In this document: in pieces, positions 44,319-56,590 of the stretch
How the letters are laid out: every line of letters begins with the position of its first letter
Position numbering within the stretch: the stretch's first letter is position 1
Assembly: GCF_018613195.1 (NCBI RefSeq)
Contig: NZ_JAGGQQ010000004.1
Span: 149,375 to 213,374, forward strand
Length of the DNA: 64,000 nucleotides
Source: Bacillus sp. ISL-45
GTDB lineage: Bacteria > Bacillota > Bacilli > Bacillales > Cytobacillaceae
Direction of reading: 5' to 3'
Notes under the pieces: model-generated
Databases searched by the model: none
Told to the model about the DNA's origin: nothing
Seen by the model: the letters and a program-made list of their open reading frames with translations, nothing else
Made by a program: the position numbers and the translations under genes

Positions 44319-44789
44319 TTATGAAAAAGTGACAGCGAGTCTCGCGCTGGCAATCTTATCGAATGGGATGACGAGTGTCTTCGTGCGAGTTTTGATCTTC
44401 ACTTCAACAGTGATGGTTTCCCCATTGAAATCAGTCAACACTCCTTCAAAAGCCTTTTCCCCATCAATTGGTTCATAGGTTTTAATGAAGACATTCTTGC
44501 CGATTGCTTTCTGATAATCCTTTTCCTTTTTAAGCGGACGTTCTGCACCTGGTGAGGAGACTTCCAAAAAGTAGTTATGCGGGATTGGATCAATGGCATC
44601 GAGCTTTTCGCTAAGGCGCTCACTGACGATGCCGCATTCTTCGATATCAATTCCATTGTCCTTATCAATGTATACGCGCAGGAACCAGTTCTTTCCTTCT
44701 TTGACATATTCGATGTCTACCAATTCTAGTTCGTTTTCATTTAAGATGGGAGTTACTAGCTCTTCCACAACTTCGGTAACCTTGCTCAT
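44319..44789 (-). CDS. rimP: Ribosome maturation factor RimP
   Basis: 156 residues from the ATG at 44789, directly after AGGAGGGATTTT; B. subtilis YlxS is also 156. An N-terminal alpha-beta domain contains [20 protein letters not shown] and the conserved [15 protein letters not shown], and a C-terminal SH3-like domain follows. It assists 30S assembly. It is the first gene of the rimP-nusA-rnpM-rplGA-infB-ylxP-rbfA operon, as in most bacteria, downstream of the polC terminator. Confidence 0.95.
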   Translation of the reverse strand: MSKVTEVVEELVTPILNENELELVDIEYVKEGKNWFLRVYIDKDNGIDIEECGIVSERLSEKLDAIDPIPHNYFLEVSSPGAERPLKKEKDYQKAIGKNVFIKTYEPIDGEKAFEGVLTDFNGETITVEVKIKTRTKTLVIPFDKIASARLAVTFS

Positions 44790-44867
44790 AAAATCCCTCC
44801 TTTGACGCAACCTCATTACTTAATCACTATTTGGTTTTTATCCCCGTAAAAGTGCCTAACAAACAAG

Positions 44868-44891
44868 AAAGAGCGGGTTTCCCCACTCTCA
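44868..44891 (-). terminator. polC terminator
   Basis: AGAGTGGG, GAAA loop and CCCGCTCT (one GU pair), then TTCTTGTTT on the minus strand. It lies about 110 bp beyond the polC stop. Confidence 0.82.
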
Positions 44892-45002
44892 TCTGCCAGA
44901 GATATCCTTAGTATTTCCAATAAAAATATAACATAACCAGATATTTATTGCAAACAAACGGCAGTTATAGCATTCCTCTCCAGAAGGCTAAGATGATAAC
45001 AA

Positions 45003-48000
45003 TTAGAATAACGACAATTGGTTTTGGTCAGGCATGCCCTCAAGACAGCCATGATTGTCGAGGTATTCCAGAATCGTCTTGGAGATTTTCCCTCGCTGCT
45101 GCAGGTCTTCCTTGGAGAGGAATTCTCCTTCTTCACGTGCTTTGACGATATTAATCGCTGCATTCGTTCCGAGTCCAGGTATCGCATTGAATGGCGGTAT
45201 AAGCCTATCGCCTTCGATAATGAACTCTGACGCACTCGATTTGTACAGATCAACCTTTGCAAATCCAAATCCACGCTCACACATCTCAAGCGCGAGTTCC
45301 ATTACGGTCATCAAATTTTTCTCTTTTGTCGAAGCGTCAAGCCCCTTGGCGCTGATTTCTTCAATCACCGCCCGGATGCTCTCGGAACCGCGGACCATTG
45401 CATCGACATCAAAGTCATCTGCCCTGACTGTGAAGTATGCTGCATAATACATGAGCGGATGGTGAACTTTGAAGTACGCGATCCTTACGGCCATCAAAAC
45501 GTAAGCAGCGGCGTGAGCTTTTGGGAACATATACTTGATCTTTTTGCACGAATCGATGTACCATTCAGGAACTTTATTCTTGCGCATTTCTTCTTCCATT
45601 TCATCCGTCAAGCCTTTACCTTTACGAACAGATTCCATGATCTTAAACGCAAATGCCGGCTCCAGTCCCTGGTAAATCAGGTAAACCATGATATCATCAC
45701 GGCAGCCGATTACTTCGCTGAGGTTACAAATATTGTTATGGATCAATTCCTGGGCATTTCCAAGCCATACATCTGTACCGTGGGAAAGACCTGAAATCTG
45801 TACGAGTTCAGAGAATGTCGTCGGCTTTGTGTCCTCAAGCATCTGGCGAACAAATCTGGTTCCGAATTCCGGAATCCCGAGTGAGCCGGTCTTGGACATT
45901 ATTTGTTCCTCAGTCACACCCAGCGATTCTGTTCCGCTGAAAATCTTCATGACTTCAGGGTCATCGGTCGGAATTGTCTTAGGGTCGATTCCACTTAAGT
46001 CCTGAAGCATCCTGATCACTGTCGGGTCATCGTGCCCCAGAATATCCAGCTTCAACAAGTTATCGTGAATCGAATGGAAATCAAAGTGGGTTGTTTTCCA
46101 TTCGGACGTGCTGCTGTCTGCAGGGAATTGGATTGGCGAAAAATCAAAAATATCCATGTAATCAGGAACTACGATGATTCCGCCCGGGTGCTGGCCAGTC
46201 GTCCGCTTTACACCAGTACAGCCGGATGCAAGACGGTCAATTTCCGCACCGCGCAGCTGGAGATTATTGTCGCCCTGGTATCCTTTTACATAACCATAGG
46301 CCGTCTTATCCGCTACAGTTCCGATTGTTCCCGCGCGGTAAACATAATCCTCACCAAACAGCACTTTTGTGTAATTATGGGCACGCGGCTGGTATTCACC
46401 CGAAAAGTTCAAATCGATATCGGGTACCTTGTCCCCTTTGAAACCAAGGAAGGTTTCAAACGGTATGTCATGTCCGTCTTTTTTATATTTAATGCCGCAA
46501 TCCGGGCAGTCCTTGTCCGGTAGGTCAAAACCTGAACCGACTGATCCATCATTGAAGAACTCCGATTTTTTGCACTTTGGACATACATAGTGCGGCGGCA
46601 GCGGATTAACCTCAGTGATTTCCGTCATCGTCGCTACGAAAGAAGACCCTACCGATCCACGTGAACCTACTAGATAGCCATCATCCAGTGACTTTTTAAC
46701 AAGTTTATGAGAAATCAAATAGATAACGGCAAAACCATTGTCTATGATACTTTTCAATTCTTTTTCAAGGCGAGCCTCAACGATTTCAGGAAGGTCATCC
46801 CCATAGATGTCGCGGGCCATTCCGTAACTCATACTGCGCATTTCTTCATCTGCGCCTTCGATTTTCGGCGTATAGAGATCATCTTTGATTGGCTTGATGA
46901 CATCAATCATGTCAGCAACCTTGTTAGAGTTTTCTACAACAATTTCTTTCGCCTTTTCTTCTCCCAGAAACTTAAAGGCATCGAGCATTTCATTCGTTGT
47001 CCTGAAATGCACATCAGGAAGCTCATGACGATTAAGAGGGTTTGCTCCTCCCTGGGAGTTGACCAGGATTTTGCGGTAAATTTTATCATTCTCGTTCAAG
47101 TAGTGGACATTACCTGTAGCAACTACCGGCAAGTCCAGCTTCTCGCCAAGCTTGACGATATTGTTAATGATATCCTCGAGTGCCTTCTGGTCCCGTACTA
47201 ATTCCAGCTCAAGCAAGTGAGCATAAACAGCCTTTGGATGAACTTCCAGATAGTCATAGAACTGTGCTGCCTCTTCGACCTCTTCCGGACCTTTTTGCAT
47301 CATGCCTTCAAAAACTTCACCCTTATCGCATCCAGAACCAATCAGGATTCCTTCACGATGTTTATTTAAAAGTGATCGTGGGATTCGCGGCACCCTGTAA
47401 AAGTATTCAATATGGGAAATAGACACAAGCTTGAAGATGTTTTTCATACCGACTTCGTTTTTAGCCAGCAAGGTAGCATGATAAGGACGCGCTCTCTGGA
47501 ATGCTTTACCCTGGCCCATATTGTCATTCAGCTGATCGTGGTATTCCAGTCCTTTTTCCGCTGCATCCTTTAACATTTTCACCAACAGGTACCCTGTCGC
47601 TTCTGCATCATAGATAGCACGGTGGTGCTGTGTTAGTTCAATATCGAATTTCTTCGCTAATGTATTCAATCGATGATTTTTCATGTCTGGATACAGGAAG
47701 CGGCCAAGCTCCAGTGTATCGATAACAGGATTCGGCGCTTTGCCCATGCCGATCTTTTTATAGCCGACATTCAGGAAACCCATATCGAAAGAAGCATTGT
47801 GGGCAACCAGAACACAGTCACCTGTCCATTCCTTAAACTTTTCCAGTACTTCACTCACTTCCGGCGCATTGCGGACCATATCATCGGTAATGCCTGTCAA
47901 GTTGATGGTCGTTGCCGATAAACGGTGATGAGGATTAGCGAATGATTCGAACCGGTCAATGATTTCTCCGTCGCGGATTTTGACAGCTGCAAGTTCAATG

Positions 48001-49328
48001 ATTGTATCGTATACAGCTGACAGACCTGTTGTTTCGACGTCAAAAACGACATACGTATCGTCTGCCAGCAATCTGTGTGCGTCATTATAGGCGATTGGCA
48101 CACCATCATCAACAAGGTTTATTTCCACACCGTACAGGATCTTGATATCATTTTTCTTTCCTGCCCCGAAAGCTTCCGGGTAGGATTGCACAACTGCATG
48201 GTCAGTGATTGCCACTGCTTTATGCCCCCACTTTGCTGCCTGGGAAACCAGTGCACTCACAGATGACACCGCGTCCATCTGGCTCATTGGTGTATGCAGA
48301 TGAAGCTCGACTCTTTTTTCGCCTTCTGGCGCAGAATCAATTCTTCCTTTAGGTTTGATTTCATTCACGTCATTTCCAATCATAACAAGATCGCGGACAA
48401 AGGTGTCGTTCTGGATGCTGCCCCTTACCTTTAGCCACATTCCTTTTGAAATGCGCTGGTAAATGGCGGCGTCTTCCTTATCGCGTGAGAACATTTTTAC
48501 CATGATGGAGCTTGTATAGTCCGTAATTTTGAATGTCAAAAGCGTCCTGCCGCTGCGAAGCTCTTTTGTTTCGGCAAAGAATACATAGCCTTCGACGGCT
48601 ACGCGGCGCTCTTCATCAACGATGTCTTCAAGCTTGCGGAAGTCAGCATCATCCTTGATCGTAAGTCCAATGGTAACCGGGCCTTCCTGCGGCGCACCAT
48701 CTCCCTTGGCTTGTTCAGCTTCCTTCTTCTGCATCTCGATCATCGCCATCAGACCGCGTTCCTGGTCTTCTTTCTCTTTAGCCTTCATGAATTTTTCATA
48801 TTCGTCTGAAGAACTATCTTTACTTACAACCGTATCAATCGTAAGTAAAGGAAAACCAAAACTCTGGTAAATCTCGGCTATAGTGCCCCCATATTTACGC
48901 TTAAGTGCAAGTCCTTCGGCTTCATTCCTGGCTGTTAAAATGAGTTTTGTTCCCTGGATTTGCGGAACTTGCTCATTCAGGAGCTTTAACAATGGAGGCG
49001 CGATGCCATCTATTTCTTTAATGCATGACTTCCAGTAATCCAGGATTTCCTTGTCACTGATTGCCTGTTCAAGCACTTTTACCGAGTATGATATTTTCGC
49101 AATATGTGAGAAAGTCTGTTCCAGCTTGCCAATGAATGTGTTATACAGCTGACAAGGAACGATTCTTTCAAACTGGAAAAAGAAATGCCATTTCCTTGCC
49201 TGTTTCTCAATCACTACCCTGTCAATTTCAGCGTTTTGAAAATGAGTGACAATTGCATCTTCTGTTAGCTGCAGCTGCTGCAGCAGGAGCTGAAACCTTT
49301 CTTTTTTTCCCGAAGAAAGATCACCCAT
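45003..49328 (-). CDS. polC: DNA polymerase III PolC-type alpha subunit
   Basis: 1441 residues (B. subtilis 1437). Order of domains: an N-terminal domain, an OB fold, a PHP domain ([19 protein letters not shown] near residue 335) interrupted by a DEDDh proofreading exonuclease ([16 protein letters not shown] near residue 427; later [11 protein letters not shown]), a zinc finger (CPKC and CPDCG, about residues 913-943), the polymerase palm ([11 protein letters not shown] near residue 970) and a C-terminal region ending QLSLF, the beta-clamp binding motif. It is the main replicative polymerase of low-GC Gram-positives. It stands alone with its own promoter and terminator. Confidence 0.99.
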   Translation of the reverse strand: MGDLSSGKKERFQLLLQQLQLTEDAIVTHFQNAEIDRVVIEKQARKWHFFFQFERIVPCQLYNTFIGKLEQTFSHIAKISYSVKVLEQAISDKEILDYWKSCIKEIDGIAPPLLKLLNEQVPQIQGTKLILTARNEAEGLALKRKYGGTIAEIYQSFGFPLLTIDTVVSKDSSSDEYEKFMKAKEKEDQERGLMAMIEMQKKEAEQAKGDGAPQEGPVTIGLTIKDDADFRKLEDIVDEERRVAVEGYVFFAETKELRSGRTLLTFKITDYTSSIMVKMFSRDKEDAAIYQRISKGMWLKVRGSIQNDTFVRDLVMIGNDVNEIKPKGRIDSAPEGEKRVELHLHTPMSQMDAVSSVSALVSQAAKWGHKAVAITDHAVVQSYPEAFGAGKKNDIKILYGVEINLVDDGVPIAYNDAHRLLADDTYVVFDVETTGLSAVYDTIIELAAVKIRDGEIIDRFESFANPHHRLSATTINLTGITDDMVRNAPEVSEVLEKFKEWTGDCVLVAHNASFDMGFLNVGYKKIGMGKAPNPVIDTLELGRFLYPDMKNHRLNTLAKKFDIELTQHHRAIYDAEATGYLLVKMLKDAAEKGLEYHDQLNDNMGQGKAFQRARPYHATLLAKNEVGMKNIFKLVSISHIEYFYRVPRIPRSLLNKHREGILIGSGCDKGEVFEGMMQKGPEEVEEAAQFYDYLEVHPKAVYAHLLELELVRDQKALEDIINNIVKLGEKLDLPVVATGNVHYLNENDKIYRKILVNSQGGANPLNRHELPDVHFRTTNEMLDAFKFLGEEKAKEIVVENSNKVADMIDVIKPIKDDLYTPKIEGADEEMRSMSYGMARDIYGDDLPEIVEARLEKELKSIIDNGFAVIYLISHKLVKKSLDDGYLVGSRGSVGSSFVATMTEITEVNPLPPHYVCPKCKKSEFFNDGSVGSGFDLPDKDCPDCGIKYKKDGHDIPFETFLGFKGDKVPDIDLNFSGEYQPRAHNYTKVLFGEDYVYRAGTIGTVADKTAYGYVKGYQGDNNLQLRGAEIDRLASGCTGVKRTTGQHPGGIIVVPDYMDIFDFSPIQFPADSSTSEWKTTHFDFHSIHDNLLKLDILGHDDPTVIRMLQDLSGIDPKTIPTDDPEVMKIFSGTESLGVTEEQIMSKTGSLGIPEFGTRFVRQMLEDTKPTTFSELVQISGLSHGTDVWLGNAQELIHNNICNLSEVIGCRDDIMVYLIYQGLEPAFAFKIMESVRKGKGLTDEMEEEMRKNKVPEWYIDSCKKIKYMFPKAHAAAYVLMAVRIAYFKVHHPLMYYAAYFTVRADDFDVDAMVRGSESIRAVIEEISAKGLDASTKEKNLMTVMELALEMCERGFGFAKVDLYKSSASEFIIEGDRLIPPFNAIPGLGTNAAINIVKAREEGEFLSKEDLQQRGKISKTILEYLDNHGCLEGMPDQNQLSLF

Positions 49329-49434
49329 GGTTATTTCTCTCCCATCTGAAAAGCTTAAATTCTATCTATCGGGCGGAATTGCCCGTTTGAAAAACAACTC
49401 TGGTTGCATGAATTCCTGTTTAATAGCAAAGGTT

Positions 49435-49443
49435 ATTATAACA
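49435..49443 (-). promoter_or_regulatory. Extended -10 promoter for polC
   Basis: TGTTATAAT on the minus strand, a perfect TATAAT with the TGn extension, about 107 bp upstream of polC. A small CGGGC/GCCCG hairpin (49369-49384) lies in the leader. Confidence 0.6.
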
Positions 49444-49560
49444 TAAAATGCCTGTACCGTTACCTGTGTTTGATATTACCATTTCAATGCTTCAATAAAA
49501 ATATAATTTTTCCATACCGTACACAAACTCAGTTATATCAAAATACAGATTGTGCCGATG

Positions 49561-49795
49561 TGTACCGTTATGGGAAGTGAAGTTGTGGCTTAAAGGTGAG
49601 TATTAGACCTTAAATGTACCCTATTAGGAAGAGGTATCTCTGCATGAGGGTGTGATTTGACCCTAAAAGTACACTTACATGGAGTGAAGAGGGTGCATAG
49701 GGATCAGTTTAGCCCTAAAAATACCCTTAAGTCGGATGACGAGTCTGCATAAGGGTGTGGTTTGACCCTAAATGTACTCTATAAGGGTGCGTTTG
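49561..49795. repeat. Second 53-bp tandem array (four full copies plus a partial one)
   Basis: The phrase TGTAC (or a close variant) starts units at 49561, 49615, 49668, 49720 and 49773, giving a period of 52-54 bp. A typical unit reads (G/A)TACCCTTA, 18 bp, CATAAGGGT, then GTGGTTTGACCCTAAA. Copies are more diverged than in the 1-383 array, but the arm words and the 18-bp spacing are the same. The array occupies the polC-proS interval; no reading frame is conserved. Confidence 0.88.
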
Positions 49796-50012
49796 CTGGA
49801 AAATTCGTTATAATCAGGCGCACTATACGGACTGGAAAAATTATTCTCTTAATAGTGGTTGATAATCTCCCGAAACAACCCTGGATTTGCCTGAAAGTCT
49901 GCATTAATCTCCTAAAAAACAGTCATAATCAATCCAAACGAGACAATAATCGTGCCGTCTTCCGATTTCTGGAAAAATATTCACTTTGTATATATCTAAA
50001 TCGAGGAGCAAA
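49796..50012. other. Interval between the second array and the proS terminator
   Basis: AT-rich sequence with no gene I can support. A plus-strand open frame of 91 codons starts within the repeat array and has no family resemblance. Confidence 0.5.
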
Positions 50013-50044
50013 TAAAAAAAAGCGGACCCTGAAGTAGGATCCGC
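50013..50044 (-). terminator. proS terminator
   Basis: GGCGGATCC and the complementary GGGTCCGC (one bulge) with a TACTTCA loop, then TTTTTTTTATTT on the minus strand. Confidence 0.9.
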
Positions 50045-50052
50045 CAAACAGA

Positions 50053-51780
<1,728 letters not shown>

Positions 51781-51790
51781 TCATGTTTTT

Positions 51791-51829
51791 GAAAAAATGT
51801 TCCTGCCCGGTGCGGCCTAGGCAGGAAGT
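51791..51829 (-). terminator. rseP terminator
   Basis: TTCCTGCC and GGCAGGAA arms enclose a short TAGGCC/CGG stem, followed by CATTTTTTC on the minus strand, within 15 bp of the rseP stop. Confidence 0.85.
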
Positions 51830-51842
51830 AAAATGTATTGAC

Positions 51843-53105
51843 TTACAGGAAGAACCTTTGAATATCATTCCAGGTGACCACCAGCATCAGCAGCATCAAC
51901 AATGCGAAGCCGATGAAGTGGACCATACCCTCTTTTTGCTTGTCGATTGGTTTTCCTCTCAGCGCTTCAACCGCAAAGAAGGTCAGCCTGCCCCCGTCGA
52001 GTGCCGGGAATGGGAGAAGGTTCATGATTCCCAGGTTGATGCTTAGGATTGCAGCCCATTTCATTAGATAGAAGATTCCGGACTTTGCAACCGTATCAGT
52101 AGAGACATAAATGCCCACAGGTCCGGATAAGGCGTCAATCGAAAATTGGCCAGTCAGCAGTTTTCCAAGCATGGAAAAAATCTCTTTTGTCCAGAAGTAT
52201 GTTTCCTTCACACCATAGGATATCGATTTCAATGGCGATTTTTCTACCGGGCTGTAGACGCCAATCAATCCAATTTTTTCACCCTCAATATCCTTTACTT
52301 CTGGTGTTACAGGCAGCTCGATACTCTGTCCTTCACGAACGACCGAGAAATCGAGTTCATTCCCTGGATTCTTGCGGATAATTTCAACAACATCCTGCCA
52401 GCTTGATACTTCAGAACCCTCAATACTGTTTACGACGTCCCCTTCCTGCAGCCCTGCCTTAAGGGCACTTCCATCCGGGGTCAGCTTGCCTAAAACAGGT
52501 TCATTTGACGGGATTCCCTGAAAAATGGCAAGGATGATGAAAATAACCATCGCCAGGATAAAATTCATCATAGGTCCAGCGAAGATAGCCATTGTTCTCT
52601 GTCCAAGCGTTTTCGAACCGAACTGCCTGTCAAATGGAGCAATTTGCGTTTCCACTCCATTCTCGACAAGAACGGCTGTTTTACTTATTGGGAAAGATGT
52701 CAGCTGGCTGTCATCCTCTCCTTCTTCATACCCTTTAATGAAAAGCTCGCGTTCGATATCGGCTTTTTCCACTTCGATAATTCGTGCGTCGGGATACTTT
52801 TCCTTGTTATTTAGAATGATTTTCTGAACTTCTTCACTCTTGTTAAAGAGTAAACCTACTCTATGCCCTGGCTTGATCTCAATCATTTCCGGATCTTCGC
52901 CAGCCATTCTGACAAACCCTCCGATAGGAAGAAGGCGGATCGTATAAGTCGTTTCATTTTTCTTAAAAGAAAAGACCTTAGGACCGAATCCAATTGCAAA
53001 TTCACGGCAGAGGATCCCTGCACGTTTGGCGAAAATCAAGTGCCCAAGTTCATGGAAGAACACGAGGGCGCCAAAAATGACGATAAAGGCAATAACTGTA
53101 TTCAA
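51843..53105 (-). CDS. rseP: Site-2 intramembrane zinc protease RasP/RseP
   Basis: 420 residues when started at the TTG at 53105, eight bases after AAGGTGG; this equals B. subtilis RasP exactly, whereas the longer frame would add 12 residues over that site. The zinc motif HELGH is in the first membrane helix (His18, Glu19, His22). A PDZ domain lies at about residues 180-280. The second catalytic segment NLLPFPALDGGRL is near residue 360. It cleaves anti-sigma factors RsiW and RsiV, FtsL and signal peptide remnants in the membrane. It follows dxr by about 50 bp. Confidence 0.96.
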   Translation of the reverse strand: MNTVIAFIVIFGALVFFHELGHLIFAKRAGILCREFAIGFGPKVFSFKKNETTYTIRLLPIGGFVRMAGEDPEMIEIKPGHRVGLLFNKSEEVQKIILNNKEKYPDARIIEVEKADIERELFIKGYEEGEDDSQLTSFPISKTAVLVENGVETQIAPFDRQFGSKTLGQRTMAIFAGPMMNFILAMVIFIILAIFQGIPSNEPVLGKLTPDGSALKAGLQEGDVVNSIEGSEVSSWQDVVEIIRKNPGNELDFSVVREGQSIELPVTPEVKDIEGEKIGLIGVYSPVEKSPLKSISYGVKETYFWTKEIFSMLGKLLTGQFSIDALSGPVGIYVSTDTVAKSGIFYLMKWAAILSINLGIMNLLPFPALDGGRLTFFAVEALRGKPIDKQKEGMVHFIGFALLMLLMLVVTWNDIQRFFL

Positions 53106-53156
53106 ATTTTCTAACCACCTTTTAATAGGATAAGAATCCACTATTGAGACTAAAAT

Positions 53157-54299
53157 TTATAGTAGTGACTTTACATACCTTCTAGTCTCTTTGTCAACCT
53201 CTTGAATTGATTCAAGGTCCGGTTTTTCTATGATGTTATGGTTTTCCATTGCTCTCTCTATCAAGTCTTCAATTTGAAGGAATGTGATTCTGTCGTCCAA
53301 AAAGGCAGCTACTGCTGCTTCATTAGCAGCATTCATAACTGCAGGCAAAGTGCCTCCCGCCCGTCCGGCATCATAAGCAAACTTCAGGCAGCGGAACCGG
53401 TCAAAGTCCATTTCCGAAAAGTGGAGCTGGCCAATTTCCGCAAGGTTCAGCCTTTTCCCTGTAACCAGTGGCAGTCTGTCTGGATATGTAAGAGCGTATT
53501 GAATGGGCACTTTCATATCAGGTGTGCCGAGCTGGGCCATAATACTTGTGTCATGGAACTCGACCATCGAATGGATGATGCTCTCTCGATGGAGGAGTAC
53601 CGATATATCGTCATACGGAAGAGAGAAAAGCCAATGAGCTTCGATGACTTCCAGACCCTTATTCATCATCGTGGCGGAGTCAATCGTGATTTTTGCTCCC
53701 ATCGACCAGTTTGGATGGTTCAAGGCATCTGCTTTTGTTACACCTAGCAGCTCTTCCCTCTTCCGATCTCTGAAGCTGCCTCCCGATGCTGTAAGGATCA
53801 GTCTCTCAATATTCCTTTCTCTTTCACCTTGTAATGCCTGAAAAATGGCAGAATGCTCACTGTCTACAGGGAGGATGGATACATTATGCCGCCTTGCCGC
53901 ATCCATCACGATATGTCCAGCAGTCACAAGCGTTTCCTTATTCGCGATTGCGATCGTCTTGCCTGATCTGATCGCCTCCAATGTCGGCCCTAAACCAACA
54001 CTTCCAAGTACAGCATTGACAAGTATATCCGCCTTTTGAAAAACAGCAGCTTCCACTAGGCCTTCTTGTCCAAATATAACCCTCACCTGCGGGAATTCTG
54101 ATTTTAACCGTTCAGCATCGTCTTTCTCCTGAACAGAAACAAGTTCTGGCAGGAACTCAATTATGATTTTCCTGGTAAGCTCTATGTTTCTTCCAGCAGA
54201 CATCGATACTAGCTTGAACTCTTCGGGATGCTCCCTGATTACATCGAGCGTCTGGATTCCAATCGATCCTGTTGCTCCCAACAAGCTGATTCTTTTCAC
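53157..54299 (-). CDS. dxr: 1-deoxy-D-xylulose 5-phosphate reductoisomerase
   Basis: 380 residues from the GTG at 54299, eight bases after AGGAG; the longer frame adds 20 residues with no family match. The NADPH fold begins [18 protein letters not shown]. Metal and substrate motifs follow: [13 protein letters not shown], and [20 protein letters not shown] with the [11 protein letters not shown] stretch. It makes 2-C-methylerythritol 4-phosphate, the first committed step of the MEP pathway. The product pathway feeds UppS, encoded two genes upstream, with isoprenoid units. Confidence 0.97.
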   Translation of the reverse strand: MKRISLLGATGSIGIQTLDVIREHPEEFKLVSMSAGRNIELTRKIIIEFLPELVSVQEKDDAERLKSEFPQVRVIFGQEGLVEAAVFQKADILVNAVLGSVGLGPTLEAIRSGKTIAIANKETLVTAGHIVMDAARRHNVSILPVDSEHSAIFQALQGERERNIERLILTASGGSFRDRKREELLGVTKADALNHPNWSMGAKITIDSATMMNKGLEVIEAHWLFSLPYDDISVLLHRESIIHSMVEFHDTSIMAQLGTPDMKVPIQYALTYPDRLPLVTGKRLNLAEIGQLHFSEMDFDRFRCLKFAYDAGRAGGTLPAVMNAANEAAVAAFLDDRITFLQIEDLIERAMENHNIIEKPDLESIQEVDKETRRYVKSLL

Positions 54300-54395
54300 T
54301 AATTTCACTCCTAATATCTCCAACGGGAAACGGTACACACCCGGTATTATCGAATTCATTCATTTCTTCTCTTTTTTTGCGATGAAATCAAGACA

Positions 54396-55184
54396 TTATA
54401 ACAAATGGAACAGGTTGATTAACGGCCAGACAAACAACAAGCTGTCGAAGCGGTCAAGCATGCCTCCATGTCCTGGAAGTATGTTGCCTGAGTCCTTAAC
54501 ATTGTAATGTCTCTTCAGTGCTGACTCAACAAGGTCTCCAATTTGGCCGAACACTGACAAAAATGCTGTCGCCATAAGCAGGATGACAGTCGGAACTTTC
54601 ATATCCCCGAACATACTGAACAAGGCAGCAACTGCGAGTGCAGATACTACACCGCCAAAAAAGCCTTCTGTGGTCTTGTTCGGGCTGATTTCGGGCCACA
54701 GTTTATGTTTGCCAATTGCCCGTCCGATAAAATAGGCTCCTGAATCGGTAGCCCAGATAATGAATAGTGAATAAAACACATAGATCAGGCTTTCTTCTCT
54801 AGTTTCAATGAAGAAATAAAAGCCGATCCCGACATAGAGTATTGACATGATTGAAAAAGCAACATCTTCAAAAGTGAAGCGATTTTTAGTTATGACAGTA
54901 TAAGTAAGATATAAAAGCACTCCAAGAAAGAAAAGCTCCAGTTTTGTATAATCTAATTTATCAAGAAGAACGCTATATTGTTCAGGTATCAGGAAAATCC
55001 ACAATAACAACAATGATAAAATGCCCGGAACCGAGAAAAGCTTTAAATTCTTCATCTTCAATGCTTCATATAATGCAATGGATGCTATTAGGTAAACCAT
55101 TGCAATAAATGGCCAGCCTCCAAAAATTACGATTGGAAGAAAAACAGCTGCTGCTATGACTGCTGTAATGATTCTTTGCTTCAT
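54396..55184 (-). CDS. cdsA: Phosphatidate cytidylyltransferase
   Basis: 262 residues with about seven to eight membrane helices, beginning MKQRIITAVIAAAVFLPIV. The family signature is at the C-terminus: GDLVESALKRHYNVKDSG, then LPGHGGMLDRFDSLLF. It joins phosphatidate with CTP to give CDP-diacylglycerol, the substrate of PgsA (5988-6566). It lies 19 bp after uppS and about 96 bp before dxr, so the four genes uppS-cdsA-dxr-rseP form one run. Confidence 0.96.
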   Translation of the reverse strand: MKQRIITAVIAAAVFLPIVIFGGWPFIAMVYLIASIALYEALKMKNLKLFSVPGILSLLLLWIFLIPEQYSVLLDKLDYTKLELFFLGVLLYLTYTVITKNRFTFEDVAFSIMSILYVGIGFYFFIETREESLIYVFYSLFIIWATDSGAYFIGRAIGKHKLWPEISPNKTTEGFFGGVVSALAVAALFSMFGDMKVPTVILLMATAFLSVFGQIGDLVESALKRHYNVKDSGNILPGHGGMLDRFDSLLFVWPLINLFHLL

Positions 55185-55203
55185 CTATTTATTCACACCT
55201 TTT

Positions 55204-55980
55204 TTATACTCCTCCAAAACGCCGCTGCCGGCCCTGGAATGCTTCAATTGCTTCGACAAAGTGTTCTTCATCAAAGTCCGGCCACAGAACATCAGTAAAC
55301 CAGAACTCCGTGTATGCAAGCTGCCAAAGCATAAAATTGCTCAAGCGGATTTCTCCACTAGTCCTGATTAACAAGTCGGGATCATCCAAATCCTTAGTCA
55401 TCAAGTAAGATGAAAAGACTTCTTCCGTCAACTCACTTTCAGCCATTTTACCATTTTTCACATCATCTATGACTCTTTTGACACTGTCAATGATTTCTCC
55501 ACGGCTTCCATAGTTGAGGGCAAAGTTCAAGACAAGACCGGTGTTATCCTTCGTGTCTTCCATCGCTTTCCCTACAGCCCTTTTGGTATGCTCAGGAAGC
55601 TTATCCATATAACCAATCATTTCTACACGAACATTTTCTTCAATTAATTCTGGAAGGAAGGTGCCAAGAAACTCTTCGGGCAACTTCATCAGGAAATCCA
55701 CTTCCATTTTCGGTCTTTTCCAGTTTTCAGTAGAGAAAGCATAAACAGTTAGCGTCTTGACACCAAGCTCATTGGCCAGCTTGGTTATTTTACGGACAAC
55801 CTTCATGCCTTCATGATGGCCAGCAACCCGGGGCAAAGCACGCTTTTTAGCCCAGCGTCCGTTACCATCCATAATGATGGCAACATGAGAGGGGACTTCA
55901 TGTTCTTTAATATGAAGTACACGATCTCGGAAACCGGCAGGATTTTGATCCTTCTTCCACGGATTCATTTTATTTAACAT
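55204..55980 (-). CDS. uppS: Undecaprenyl diphosphate synthase
   Basis: 258 residues. The motif HVAIIMDGNGRWAKKR gives the catalytic Asp38 and the phosphate-binding residues. YAFSTENWKRP and the C-terminal DPDLLIRTSGEIRLSNFMLWQ with FWFTDVLWPDF follow, as in cis-prenyltransferases. It extends farnesyl diphosphate to the C55 lipid carrier for peptidoglycan and teichoic acid. GGGGGAG precedes the ATG. It begins a new run after the frr terminator and a 610-bp interval. Confidence 0.97.
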   Translation of the reverse strand: MLNKMNPWKKDQNPAGFRDRVLHIKEHEVPSHVAIIMDGNGRWAKKRALPRVAGHHEGMKVVRKITKLANELGVKTLTVYAFSTENWKRPKMEVDFLMKLPEEFLGTFLPELIEENVRVEMIGYMDKLPEHTKRAVGKAMEDTKDNTGLVLNFALNYGSRGEIIDSVKRVIDDVKNGKMAESELTEEVFSSYLMTKDLDDPDLLIRTSGEIRLSNFMLWQLAYTEFWFTDVLWPDFDEEHFVEAIEAFQGRQRRFGGV

Positions 55981-56536
55981 TGTGACAGCTCCCCCAAAAG
56001 ATTATCTTTAGCTCCAATGAGTCTTTCATCCCTAAGACTATACCAGGGATCGATTTGGTGCTGAAGCTGGACTGCTCATTAAAAGCGATAGAGTAATTCT
56101 TTTTTCTCTCTTCTTCAATTCCATATGCCACTATCATACCAAAAAAGAAAAAAGATATCTCTATAAACGGATGGTCTCACATTAATATTCTTTAAATCCA
56201 GCCTGCCCTTATACAAAAGGAGCCTTATATACAGAATATGTTCTTATGAAGAAAAACAGAATACAGCAGCCAATATTATTATATTCTATCATCCAGGCTG
56301 TTTTCGTAAACTCATTGTTTTTAAATCTTGGCTGTTTTCGTAAAGATTGTTGAAATCCTAAAGCCAATTTTAACGTGATAAAAAGCCATTTTTAAATCGG
56401 TATTTAGTGTGCAAGCTCTTTTCTCATAATAAACTTTAATTTTGTGAAGAAACACAGGTCATTCAATCCTATTTTGTCGTCAATTGCAACAAAGTTTGAG
56501 AAAAGAATCTTTTCCTTCAAGCGGTATATGTATAGA
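55981..56536. other. Long interval between frr and uppS
   Basis: About 550 bp with no gene I can support. It contains the dispersed repeat at 56296-56387 and otherwise AT-rich sequence. An open frame of 80 codons (56404-56646) overlaps the frr terminator and looks spurious. No promoter for uppS could be fixed with confidence. Confidence 0.6.
56296..56387 (+). repeat. Dispersed GGCTGTTTTCGTAAAG repeat, copy 2
   Basis: GGCTGTTTTCGTAAA occurs at 56296 and again, as GGCTGTTTTCGTAAAGATTG, at 56330. The second is followed by AAAGCC and AATTTTAACGTGAT. The order of words matches the minus-strand copy at 39247-39313. GGCT and AGCC at the ends are complementary. Confidence 0.85.
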
Positions 56537-56566
56537 GAAAAAACCCCCTGGAAAACAGAGGGTTTT
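56537..56566 (-). terminator. frr terminator
   Basis: AAAACCCTCTG, TTTT loop and CAGGGGGTTTT arms (one bulge), followed by TTCTC, directly after the frr stop. Confidence 0.88.
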
Positions 56567-56590
56567 CGATGTTGACTACGAAAGCAGTGA

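Noticed and set aside
49762-50037. Plus-strand open frame of 91 codons after the second tandem array
   Set aside because: Starts inside the repeat and ends in the proS terminator; no homology recognised.
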